A stretch of 64,000 nt of DNA from NCBI GenBank assembly GCA_016845305.1, contig JAERSW010000041.1, forward strand, positions 25,155-89,154. The letters are read 5' to 3'. This document shows positions 9,000 through 16,750 of the stretch, piece by piece. The notes under the pieces are model-generated. The model searched no databases. It was not told the origin of the DNA and saw nothing but the letters and a program-made list of their open reading frames with translations. A program made the translations under genes and the position numbers. The DNA is from Acidimicrobiales bacterium. Lineage in GTDB: Bacteria > Actinomycetota > Acidimicrobiia > Acidimicrobiales > MedAcidi-G1. Within the stretch, counting starts at the first letter, position 1; the number at the start of each line of letters is the position of its first letter.

Positions 9000-10271
9000 T
9001 CAGGCGGTGAGCAGGGCGGCGGGGACGACGCCGATCCCGTCGGAGCGCCGGTAGGCGTCGCGGCCGGTGGTGACCACGATGGCGTCGAGGAGGTCGTCGC
9101 CGATGGTGGTGGCCAACCACCGCAGGTGTCGGACGTCGTCGTCGCCCACGGTGGCCGAGAGCTTGACCTCGATGGCCACGATCCGTCCGTCGGTTCGCTC
9201 CACGATCAGGTCCACCTCGTGTTCGCCGCCCCGGGTCCGGAGGTGCCGCACCCTCGCCTCGGCGGCCTGGGCGTAGGCGCGGACCGAGAGGGTCAGGAGC
9301 GACTCGAAGAGGGCGCCGAGGAGCGTCCCGTCACGCGGGATCGGTGGCCCGGCGGGCGTGCCGTCGAGGAGGGCATCGGCGTCGACGCCGAGGAGCCGTG
9401 CGGCCAGTGCCGGATCGGCCAACTGGTGGACGGGCGAGGCGCCGAGCCTGCGGAGCCGGTTCCGGGTGGGCGACCAGGCGGGCACCTCCTCGATCATCCA
9501 CAACTGTTCCAGGGTCGCCCGGTAGGGGATGGTGGTGGCCTTGGCCGGCTTGTCGTGTTCGCCGGACGAGGCGGCGTCCCGGATGGCGTCGTAGGAGGTG
9601 GTGGTCGACGACGCCGCGGCGTAGGCGGTCAGCCATCGGCGCAGCGCGCCCTGGTTGCGGACCCGGTGGCCCGCCTCGACGAACTCGCGCTCGACGATCC
9701 GGTCGAGGTAGCCGTCGAGTTGGCTGCGGAGGAGGCGACCCGAGAGCTCGCGGATGGCCGGGAATCCCGACCGGACGATCTCATCCGCATAGTCCTCGAC
9801 GGTGAGCGAGGTGGTGCCGTCGAGGTCGGAGCGGTCGCCGGCCAGCAGGTCGGCCAGCCGGACCGTCGGCTGCTCGACCGCCCGCTCGGCGAGGGACAGC
9901 GGGCGCATCCGGACGGTGACGATCCGTCCTGCGCCCGAATGGGTGGGTGCCTCGGACGGTGCGGCCGAGCCGGTCAGGAGGAAGCGGCCGGGCGACGGGT
10001 CCTCGTCGACGGCGCGGCGGACGAGGTCCCACGACTCGGGGATTCGCTGCCATTCGTCGATCAGGACCGGCGGTTCTCCGATCACCAGGCGCTCCGGAGC
10101 GGCGTCGAGGACCTCGCGTCGGCCGGGGTCGTCGAGTCGGTGGATGGTGCCCGCGCGGCGCGACGCCGTTGCCGTCTTGCCCACGGCCTTCGGCCCCTCG
10201 ACCGAGATCGCCGGGAGCCCGCCGACCAATTCGTCGAGTTCGGCGTCGACGATCCTCGGTCGGTAACCCAT
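9000..10271 (-). CDS. AAA-family ATPase with DUF4143 domain
   Basis: 423 residues. Walker A GPKAVGKT (residues 26-33), Walker B PVLIDEW and sensor FLLTGSAA form the N-terminal AAA_14 ATPase; the C-terminal DUF4143 half ends in a PD-(D/E)xK-like pattern (HEVDLIVER then VAIEVKLS). Proteins of this family are common accessory genes; substrate and role are unknown. The start is the ATG at 10271, because TATGGT lies exactly 6 nt upstream (leaderless arrangement) and overlaps a set of 23-bp repeats. It interrupts the usual rplQ-truA-rplM-rpsI order on the opposite strand, suggesting insertion by transfer (inference). Confidence 0.88.
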   Translation of the reverse strand: MGYRPRIVDAELDELVGGLPAISVEGPKAVGKTATASRRAGTIHRLDDPGRREVLDAAPERLVIGEPPVLIDEWQRIPESWDLVRRAVDEDPSPGRFLLTGSAAPSEAPTHSGAGRIVTVRMRPLSLAERAVEQPTVRLADLLAGDRSDLDGTTSLTVEDYADEIVRSGFPAIRELSGRLLRSQLDGYLDRIVEREFVEAGHRVRNQGALRRWLTAYAAASSTTTSYDAIRDAASSGEHDKPAKATTIPYRATLEQLWMIEEVPAWSPTRNRLRRLGASPVHQLADPALAARLLGVDADALLDGTPAGPPIPRDGTLLGALFESLLTLSVRAYAQAAEARVRHLRTRGGEHEVDLIVERTDGRIVAIEVKLSATVGDDDVRHLRWLATTIGDDLLDAIVVTTGRDAYRRSDGIGVVPAALLTA

Positions 10272-10276
10272 CTGGG

Positions 10277-10344
10277 AACCATACCAGATGGACGGCACAA
10301 ACCATACGAAATGGACGGCACGAACCAGTCGAAACGGACGGTAC
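10277..10344 (-). repeat. Three 23-bp-spaced direct repeats, operator-like
   Basis: Three imperfect copies of AACCATACgAAATGGACGGCAC (lower case = variable) start at 10277, 10300 and 10323. The first two each contain a CCAT-N5-ATGG palindrome (CCATACCAGATGG, CCATACGAAATGG); the third is degenerate (CCAGTCGAAACGG). The first copy overlaps the -10 of the ATPase gene. Two helical turns of spacing suggest cooperative binding of a repressor on one DNA face (inference). Confidence 0.75.
10278..10283 (-). promoter_or_regulatory. -10 box of the AAA/DUF4143 ATPase gene
   Basis: On the minus strand TATGGT is followed by 6 nt (TCCCAG) and then the ATG at 10271, a TAnnnT-N6-RTG leaderless arrangement. 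The box is part of the proximal 23-bp repeat, so a protein on the repeat would block the promoter. Confidence 0.55.
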
Positions 10345-10405
10345 CGTGGCGCCGTCGACGGGGTGGACCCGATGTGTGGCGCGCGTCCCACGGGGGCGGG
10401 GCGGG

Positions 10406-10434
10406 TTGCCGGGGTTCGGCGCCCCCCGTAGCCT
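10406..10434 (+). promoter_or_regulatory. Candidate rplM-rpsI promoter
   Basis: TTGCCG (10406-10411) and TAGCCT (10429-10434) with a 17-nt spacer. Transcription would start near 10441 and give a leader of about 93 nt before the rplM GTG. Confidence 0.5.
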
Positions 10435-10469
10435 TGACCCCCGGTCCGAGCGCGTGCGCCGACCTCCGT

Positions 10470-10491
10470 GGAACGCCCGGGCGGGCGCTCC
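10470..10491 (+). other. Hairpin in the rplM leader
   Basis: GGAACGCCC (10470-10478), loop GGGC, GGGCGCTCC (10483-10491): a 9-position stem with one mismatch in the predicted rplM leader. It could be an autoregulatory L13 site, but no match to a known L13 leader motif can be claimed from sequence alone. Confidence 0.3.
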
Positions 10492-10533
10492 GCACCGAAG
10501 CCTCCAGACAGTCACCCGAACAGGGCGGTCACC

Positions 10534-10986
10534 GTGTCCACCTACACCCCCAAGGCCAGCGAGATCGAGCGCGCCTGGCACGTCGTCGACGCCGAGGGCC
10601 TCATCCTCGGCCGCATGGCGTCCGAGGTCGCCGCCATCCTGCGCGGCAAGCACAAGCCGACGTTCGCCCCCCACATCGACACCGGCGACCACGTGGTGAT
10701 CGTCAACGCCGACAAGGTGGTGCTGACCGGCGCCAAGGCGACCGACAAGAACGTCTACGACCACTCGGGCTACCCGGGCGGCCTCAAGACCCGCGCCTAC
10801 GGCGCCGTCCTGGCCGACAAGCCCGAGGAGGCCGTCCGCCGGACCATCCGGGGGATGCTGCCCAAGAACCGCCTGGGTCGCCAGCAGCTCACCAAGCTGA
10901 AGGTGTACCGCGGCGCCGACCATCCGCACGAGGCGCAGCAGCCGCAGCCGCTGGCCCTCGACCACACCCGGGCCCGCACGGCCTGA
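10534..10986 (+). CDS. rplM: 50S ribosomal protein L13
   Basis: 150 residues from the GTG at 10534 ([20 protein letters not shown]), preceded by GGGCGG. Signatures: [32 protein letters not shown] and [18 protein letters not shown]13 is an early 50S assembly protein. It forms an operon with rpsI 26 bases downstream. Confidence 0.96.
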   Translation: MSTYTPKASEIERAWHVVDAEGLILGRMASEVAAILRGKHKPTFAPHIDTGDHVVIVNADKVVLTGAKATDKNVYDHSGYPGGLKTRAYGAVLADKPEEAVRRTIRGMLPKNRLGRQQLTKLKVYRGADHPHEAQQPQPLALDHTRARTA

Positions 10987-11012
10987 GCCGACGGTTCCCA
11001 CAGGAGCATCCG

Positions 11013-11405
11013 ATGCCCAGCCCCCTGATCCAGTCCACCGGTCGTCGCAAGGAGTCCGTGGCCCGCGTGCGGCTGCGTCCCGGCAACGGCACGGTCACCG
11101 TCAACGGTCGTTCGGCCGAGGACTACTTCCCGTCGGAGAGCCACCGCCTGGTGTTCACCGAGCCCCTGCGGGTGACGGCCACCGAGGGCGCCTACGACAT
11201 CGACGCCACCCTGCACGGCGGCGGCGTGAGCGGCCAGGCCGGCGCCATGCGCCTCGGCATCGCCCGTGCGCTCGAGGCCCTCGACCCGGAGCGTCGTCCG
11301 GCGCTGAAGCAGGCCGGCCTGCTGACCCGGGACGACCGCAAGAAGGAGTCCAAGAAGTACGGACTCCACAAGGCCCGCAAGGCGCCGCAGTACTCCAAGC
11401 GCTGA
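11013..11405 (+). CDS. rpsI: 30S ribosomal protein S9
   Basis: 130 residues, with [18 protein letters not shown] at the N-terminus and the invariant C-terminal tail RKAPQYSKR, whose last Arg contacts the P-site tRNA anticodon loop. AGGAG (11002-11006) lies 6 nt before the ATG. Cotranscribed with rplM. Confidence 0.97.
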   Translation: MPSPLIQSTGRRKESVARVRLRPGNGTVTVNGRSAEDYFPSESHRLVFTEPLRVTATEGAYDIDATLHGGGVSGQAGAMRLGIARALEALDPERRPALKQAGLLTRDDRKKESKKYGLHKARKAPQYSKR

Positions 11406-11417
11406 CCTGCGCCAGTC

Positions 11418-11443
11418 GTCGGTCGGCGTCCCCGTCGACCGAC
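11418..11443 (+). terminator. Hairpin after rpsI, possible terminator
   Basis: GTCGGTCG (11418-11425) pairs perfectly with CGACCGAC (11436-11443) across a 10-nt loop, 12 bases after the rpsI stop. No T-run follows. It lies just upstream of the glmM -10 box. Confidence 0.4.
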
Positions 11444-11453
11444 CACCGCCTCC

Positions 11454-11459
11454 TACGCT
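11454..11459 (+). promoter_or_regulatory. -10 box for leaderless glmM
   Basis: TACGCT is followed by 7 nt and the glmM ATG (11467), with no Shine-Dalgarno between, as expected for a leaderless mRNA. Confidence 0.5.
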
Positions 11460-11466
11460 GCCCGTC

Positions 11467-12834
11467 ATGACCGGCGGCGCGCCCCTGCGCTTCGGCACCG
11501 ACGGCGTCCGCGCCCGGGCCGGCACCGTGCTCGACGAGCCGACGGTGCGCGCCCTGGGCCGTGCCGCGGCCGCCCACCTGGGCTCGGCGACGGTCGTCGT
11601 CGGCCGCGACACCCGCGAGTCCGGGCCGGACCTCGCCCGTGCGCTGGCCGAGGGCCTTGTCGCCGGTGGCGCCTCGGTGTCGTCCCTCGGCGTGGTGCCG
11701 ACGCCGGCGGTGGCCCACGCCTGCCGGGTCGACGGGGTGGCCGGGGCGGTGGTGACGGCCTCGCACAACCCGTGGCACGACAACGGGATCAAGTTCTTCG
11801 CCGCCGGGGGCCGCAAGCTCGACGACGCCGCCCAGGACGCCGTGCAGGCCGCGTGGGACGCCGAGCCGAGCCTGGATGCGGCCGGCGATCCGACGTCGTT
11901 CGTGGATCCGGTCGATCCGGTCGACGGGGGTCGGGCCTGGGCCGACGCCCTGGTGGCGGCCGGGGCGGCCGACGGGGGTGGCCCGAGCCCGCTGGACGGC
12001 CTGTCGCTGATCGTGGACTGCGCCAACGGGGCCATGGCGCCGTTCGCCGCCGACGTGCTCCGCCGCCTCGGCGCCGACGTGGACGTGCTGCACGCCTCGC
12101 CGGACGGTCGCAACATCAACGAGGCCTGCGGGTCGACCCATCCCGACGACCTGCGGACCGCCGTGGTCGCCGCCGGAGCCGATGCCGGCCTGGCGTTCGA
12201 CGGCGATGGCGACCGGGTGGTGGCCGTCGGTGACGACGGGCGCCTCCTCGACGGTGACGACCTGATGGCCGTCTGCGGCGTGGACCTGCACGACCGCGGC
12301 CTGCTGGCCGGCGGCACCGTCGCCGTGACGGTCATGTCCAACCTGGGCCTGCGTCGGGCACTCGACGACCACGGCATCGACGTGCACGAGACGCCGGTGG
12401 GCGACCGCCACGTGCTCGAGGCCCTCGACGCCTACGGCTGGGTGCTGGGCGGCGAGCAGTCGGGGCACGTGGTGTTCCGCGACCTGGCCACCACCGGTGA
12501 CGGCCTGCTGACTGGCATCCGGGCGCTGGTCGCCGCGCAGCGGGTGGGGCGCACCCTCGGCGGTCGGGTGGCCGACCTGGTGGTGCGGGCGCCGCAGGTC
12601 CTCCACGCCGTGCCGGTCGCCGGCGACGGCGCCGCTGTGGTGGTCCGCATGGCCGACGAGCTGGCCGAGGCCACCGCCCAGCTGGGCAGCGCCGGACGGG
12701 TCCTGGTGCGCCCGTCGGGCACCGAGCCGGTGGTGCGGGTCATGGTCGAGGCCTTCGACGCCGCCGAGGCCGCCGCGGTGGCCGACCGCCTGGTGGCCGC
12801 CACCCGACGGGCCGACGCCGCGACGAGTTCGTAG
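11467..12834 (+). CDS. glmM: Phosphoglucosamine mutase
   Basis: 455 residues; converts glucosamine-6-phosphate to glucosamine-1-phosphate for UDP-GlcNAc and peptidoglycan synthesis. The phosphoserine loop is TASHNP with S99; the metal loop is FDGDGDR; the sugar-binding loop is GGEQSGH; the C-terminal phosphate site is RPSGTEPVVRVM. Start MTGGAPLRFGTDGVRA places the substrate motif FGTDGVR at the expected N-terminal position. It lies directly before a GlmS-like gene, so both steps from fructose-6-phosphate are adjacent. Its TAG stop is part of the downstream -10 box. Confidence 0.96.
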   Translation: MTGGAPLRFGTDGVRARAGTVLDEPTVRALGRAAAAHLGSATVVVGRDTRESGPDLARALAEGLVAGGASVSSLGVVPTPAVAHACRVDGVAGAVVTASHNPWHDNGIKFFAAGGRKLDDAAQDAVQAAWDAEPSLDAAGDPTSFVDPVDPVDGGRAWADALVAAGAADGGGPSPLDGLSLIVDCANGAMAPFAADVLRRLGADVDVLHASPDGRNINEACGSTHPDDLRTAVVAAGADAGLAFDGDGDRVVAVGDDGRLLDGDDLMAVCGVDLHDRGLLAGGTVAVTVMSNLGLRRALDDHGIDVHETPVGDRHVLEALDAYGWVLGGEQSGHVVFRDLATTGDGLLTGIRALVAAQRVGRTLGGRVADLVVRAPQVLHAVPVAGDGAAVVVRMADELAEATAQLGSAGRVLVRPSGTEPVVRVMVEAFDAAEAAAVADRLVAATRRADAATSS

Positions 12835-12837
12835 GAT
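12832..12837 (+). promoter_or_regulatory. -10 box for the GlmS-like gene, overlapping the glmM stop
   Basis: TAGGAT includes the glmM TAG stop (12832-12834) and is followed by 8 nt and the GTG at 12846. The spacing is one base longer than in the other leaderless starts in the window. Confidence 0.4.
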
Positions 12838-12845
12838 CAACCGTC

Positions 12846-15800
12846 GTGTGCGGCATCATCGCGGTCCTCCGCCGCCCGGCCACCCGGGACGTCCCCACCT
12901 CCGACGAGGTGCTGGCCGTGCTGTCCGGCGGCGTGGCGTCGCTGCGGGGCCTGGTCGGTGACGGTTCGGCGGACGCACTGCCCGACGCCGTCGCGCTGAG
13001 CGCGTCGGCCGAGGCCTTCGAGGCCGCCGACCGCCTGCTGGGCGGCGCCCCGGGCCTGCTGGCCCTCACCCGCGACGGCGCCCTGCCCGGCCGGATCGAG
13101 GCCGCCCTGGCCGACGTGCCCGCCCTGGTCGACGCCGTCGAGGCGGCCCTCGAGGACCACGACGGTGACGCGGCCGACGTCGAGTCGGCGAACGCCGGCC
13201 TCGTCCGGCTCCGTGACGCGGTGTGGGCCGTGGAACGCGACCGGCTCGGCACCCGGGCCGGCGTGGCCTCGCTGGCCACCTCGGGCACGCCGAGTGACGC
13301 CGGCCTGGCCGTGCTGCTGTCGGTCCAGCAGGCCCTGTCGGCCATCGACCGCCTCGAGGTCCGGGGCCGCGACTCGGCCGGGGTGCAGGTCACGGTCTGG
13401 AACCACGGCATCGCCGCCGACGACCCGGCCGTGGTGGCCCGCCTGGCCGACCCGTTGCACCGCTCGGGCAGCGTGCGGCTGCTGGAGGCCGGTGCGCTGG
13501 CCTTCGTGGTGAAGGCGGCGGCCGAGATCGGCGAGCTGGGCGACAACACGGCGTCGATGCGCGCCGCCCTCGCCGGCGACGACCTGCTGGCCCGGGCGCT
13601 GGCCGCCCCCGACGTCGAGGGTTCGGTGCTGGGCCACACCCGCTGGGCCAGCGTGGGCCTCATCTCGGAGCCCAACGCCCACCCGGTCGACTCGACGCGG
13701 GCCGACGGCGCCACGGTCCCGCTGGTGACCGCCGTGCAGAACGGCGACGTCGACAACCACGCCGACCTGGTGGTGTCCGAGGGCCTCAGCGTCGCCCCGG
13801 AAATCACCACCGACGCCAAGGTGGTGCCCGCCCTGTGCGCCGCCCACCTGGCCGCCGGCCACGACCGCATGGAGGCGTTCCGCCGCACGGTCAGCGTCTT
13901 CGAGGGCTCGCTGGCCATCGGGGCGGCCACCGGCGACGCCCCGGACCGCCTGCTCCTGGCCCTGCGGGGGAGCGGCCAGGGCCTGTACGTCGGCCTGGCC
14001 GAGGACTCCTACGTGGTGGCCAGCGAGCCGTACGGCGTGGTCGAGCTGACGTCGGACTTCGTGCGCATGGACGGCGAGACGCCGGCCGACCCGGACGATC
14101 CGGGCGCCAGCCGGGGCCAGATCGTGGAGTTGGACGGCACCCGGGCCGGGACGCTCGCCGGCATCGCCCGCCGCTCCTACGACGGCCGGGACCTGCCGGT
14201 GGGCGACGACGACGTGGCCTGTGCCGAGATCACCACCCGCGACATCGACCGGGGTGACCACCCGCACTACCTCCTCAAGGAGATCGGCGAGTCGCCCGCC
14301 TCGGTGCGGTCCACCCTGCGCGGTCGCCTGCTGGCCCCCACCGACGGTGGCGGGAGCACCGACGGGAGCCCCGACGGGAACGCCGACTGGCGGGTCCGCT
14401 TCGGCGACGCGTCCCTCGGTCCCGACCTGCGGGCCGCACTGGCCGACGGCACGATCCGCCGCATCCTGGTCATCGGCCAGGGCACCGCGGCGGTGGCCGG
14501 CGGGTCGGTGGCCGATGCGCTGTCCGCCGAGCTGGCCGGCACCGACGTCTGGGTCGAGGCGCTGCCGGCCACCGAGCTGTCCGGCTTCGGCCTGTCCGGC
14601 GACATGTCCGACGTGCTGGCCGTGGCCATCAGCCAGTCGGGCACCACGACCGACACCAACCGCACCGTCGACCTGGTGCGGGCCCGGGGCGCCCGGGTGG
14701 TGGCCATCGTCAACCGCCGCAACAGCGACCTGGTCGACCGGGCCGACGGCGTGATCTACACGTCGGATGGCCGCGACGTCGAGATGAGCGTGGCGTCCAC
14801 CAAGGCCTTCTACGCCCAGGCGGTGGCCGGGATCCTGCTGGCCGTGGCCGTGGCCGACGCCGTGGGGGCGCCCGGCGATCCGGACCGCCAGGCGGTGCTG
14901 GCCGGGCTGCGCGACCTGCCGTCGGCCATGGTCGAGGTGCTGGGCCAGCGCGACCACATCGGGGCCATCGCCGCCCGGCACGCCCCGGGCCGCCGCTACT
15001 GGGCGGTGGTGGGCAGCGGTCCGAACCTGGTGGCGGCCCGCGAGATCCGGATCAAGTTGTCGGAGCTCTGCTACAAGTCGATCGCCGCGGACGCCACCGA
15101 GGACAAGAAGCACATCGACCTGTCGTCGGAGCCGATGATCCTGGTGTGCGCCACCGGCCTGGTCGGCTCGACGGCCGACGACGTGGCCAAGGAGGTGGCC
15201 ATCTACAAGGCCCACAAGGCGGCGCCCATCGTGGTCGCCGACGCCGGGTCGTCCCGCTTCCTCGGCGCCCACGACCTCGTCGCCGTGCCGCCGGTGCATC
15301 CCCGCCTGGCCTTCGTGCTGTCGACGATGGTCGGCCACCTGTTCGGCTACGAGGCGGCCCGGGCCATCGACGCCCAGGCCCGCCCGCTGCGTGCCGCCCA
15401 TGCGGCGATCGAGGCCGAGGCCGAGCGCCGCCTGGCCGACGGCACGCCGGTGGACGGTTCGACCGCCGGCCCGGCCCTGCCCGATGCCCTGCCCGAGGAA
15501 CTGCGCGACGAGTTGCGGACCGCCGCCTCGGCGTTCTCCGACGAGCTGCGCAACGGTCGCCTCGACGGCCACCTGGAGGCGTCCACCGCCGTGCGCCTGT
15601 CGACGCTGTTCCGGTTCGCCCTCGGCGTGGTGCCGCTGGAGTCGTACCAGCTGGAGTTCGGGCGGGTCGGCACGCCGGCCCTCGTGCTCGACGACCTGGC
15701 CGCCGCGCTGAACGTGGCCGTCGAGGAGCTGACCCGGCCCATCGACGCCATCAAGCACCAGGCCAAGACGGTGACGGTGGGCATCTCCCGGACCGACGAG

Positions 15801-16361
15801 ACGCTGCTCGACGCCCGCCTGGCCCGCGAGGTGCTCGACGCGGGGGCGCCCCGCGACTCGCTCAGCTACCGGACGCTGCGGGCGCTCGTCGCCCTCGACC
15901 CGGCGGTGGCCGACGTGGCCGGCTACACCCGCTACCGGGTGGACGGCCTGGACGGCGATTCGCCGACGGCGGCCATCGTCGACCGGGGCGGCGTGTCGAC
16001 GGGGATCCGGTCGCGCACCGACCGGGATCCGGCGCTGAAGGGCACCAAGCACCAGGTGGCCGTGGACCGCGACGTGCTCGTCACCCGGGGTGCCCGAGAC
16101 GACCGCACCATCGTGCTGGTCCCCGAGGTGAAGGACCGCGAGACGGTGGGCCTCACCCTGTTGCACGTGGTGCTGCGCGACCGCCTGGCGCCGGACGTGC
16201 TGCGGGGCGTGCTGCAGGGCTACGGCAACCGCTACGGCGCCGTGCGCGACGCGGTCTGCGAGACCGAGCCCGACCTGCGCGACGACCTGCTGGCCGAGCT
16301 GCCGGTGGTCGACCTGCTGACCGAGCCGGTGCCCGACCTCGCTGACCGGATGCGGTCCTGA
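12846..16361 (+). CDS. Oversized glucosamine-6-phosphate synthase-like protein (glutamine amidotransferase + two SIS domains + C-terminal extension)
   Basis: 1171 residues, nearly twice the usual GlmS (about 610). It starts MCGIIAVL with the glutaminase nucleophile Cys2. About 150 extra residues separate this from VRGRDSAGV (172-180); further glutaminase motifs are GHTRWASVG (263-271), NAHP and VQNGDVDNH. The isomerase half has SQSGTTTDT (596-604), MSVASTKAF (647-655), KLSELCYK (737-744), KKHIDL (754-759) and AKTVTVGISR (973-982), equivalent to the canonical C-terminus. Another segment (about 840-945) is inserted, and 190 residues of no recognised fold follow. Aligned catalytic Glu, His and Lys appear retained (E740, H756, K974). 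Next to glmM it is probably the functional GlmS; activity is inferred. Confidence 0.85.
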   Translation: MCGIIAVLRRPATRDVPTSDEVLAVLSGGVASLRGLVGDGSADALPDAVALSASAEAFEAADRLLGGAPGLLALTRDGALPGRIEAALADVPALVDAVEAALEDHDGDAADVESANAGLVRLRDAVWAVERDRLGTRAGVASLATSGTPSDAGLAVLLSVQQALSAIDRLEVRGRDSAGVQVTVWNHGIAADDPAVVARLADPLHRSGSVRLLEAGALAFVVKAAAEIGELGDNTASMRAALAGDDLLARALAAPDVEGSVLGHTRWASVGLISEPNAHPVDSTRADGATVPLVTAVQNGDVDNHADLVVSEGLSVAPEITTDAKVVPALCAAHLAAGHDRMEAFRRTVSVFEGSLAIGAATGDAPDRLLLALRGSGQGLYVGLAEDSYVVASEPYGVVELTSDFVRMDGETPADPDDPGASRGQIVELDGTRAGTLAGIARRSYDGRDLPVGDDDVACAEITTRDIDRGDHPHYLLKEIGESPASVRSTLRGRLLAPTDGGGSTDGSPDGNADWRVRFGDASLGPDLRAALADGTIRRILVIGQGTAAVAGGSVADALSAELAGTDVWVEALPATELSGFGLSGDMSDVLAVAISQSGTTTDTNRTVDLVRARGARVVAIVNRRNSDLVDRADGVIYTSDGRDVEMSVASTKAFYAQAVAGILLAVAVADAVGAPGDPDRQAVLAGLRDLPSAMVEVLGQRDHIGAIAARHAPGRRYWAVVGSGPNLVAAREIRIKLSELCYKSIAADATEDKKHIDLSSEPMILVCATGLVGSTADDVAKEVAIYKAHKAAPIVVADAGSSRFLGAHDLVAVPPVHPRLAFVLSTMVGHLFGYEAARAIDAQARPLRAAHAAIEAEAERRLADGTPVDGSTAGPALPDALPEELRDELRTAASAFSDELRNGRLDGHLEASTAVRLSTLFRFALGVVPLESYQLEFGRVGTPALVLDDLAAALNVAVEELTRPIDAIKHQAKTVTVGISRTDETLLDARLAREVLDAGAPRDSLSYRTLRALVALDPAVADVAGYTRYRVDGLDGDSPTAAIVDRGGVSTGIRSRTDRDPALKGTKHQVAVDRDVLVTRGARDDRTIVLVPEVKDRETVGLTLLHVVLRDRLAPDVLRGVLQGYGNRYGAVRDAVCETEPDLRDDLLAELPVVDLLTEPVPDLADRMRS

Positions 16362-16374
16362 CCGGGGGCGTGGC

Positions 16375-16740
16375 GTGATCGGCATCGGGGTCGACCTGGT
16401 CGACGTCGACCGGTTCCGCGCCTCGTTGGCGCGCACCCCGTCGTTGCGCGACCGCCTGTTCCGCCCCGACGAGCGGGCCTACGCCGACGCCCACGTGGAT
16501 CCGGCCGGCCGCTACGCCGTGCGCTTCGCCGCCAAGGAGGCGACGTTGAAGGCGCTCGGCCTGGGCCTCGGGGGCATGGCGCTCCACGACATCGAGGTGG
16601 TCCGCGACGGCCTAGGACCGCCGTCGCTGGTGCTGCACGGTGCGGCCGCCGAGGTGGCCGCCGGGGCGGGCGTGTCCCGCTGGCTGGTCACCCTCAGCCA
16701 CACCGACCACGTCGCCCAGGCGACCGTGGTGGCCCTCTGA
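16375..16740 (+). CDS. acpS: Holo-[acyl-carrier-protein] synthase
   Basis: 121 residues from a GTG (MIGIGVDLVDVDRFRASL). It transfers 4'-phosphopantetheine from CoA to ACP. The Mg-binding Asp in GVDLVDVDRF and the RFAAKEATLKAL motif with its Glu and Lys are present; the C-terminal TLSHTDHVAQATVV is typical. Gap to the previous gene is 13 bases. Followed by nnrD, a frequent actinobacterial neighbour. Confidence 0.95.
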   Translation: MIGIGVDLVDVDRFRASLARTPSLRDRLFRPDERAYADAHVDPAGRYAVRFAAKEATLKALGLGLGGMALHDIEVVRDGLGPPSLVLHGAAAEVAAGAGVSRWLVTLSHTDHVAQATVVAL

Positions 16741-16750
16741 CCGGGGTGTC

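Noticed and set aside
12837..16436. Very long minus-strand open frame opposite the GlmS-like gene
   Set aside because: High-GC antisense shadow: composition is His/Arg/Val/Gly-rich, no family motif, no start context, and the plus strand encodes a clear enzyme.
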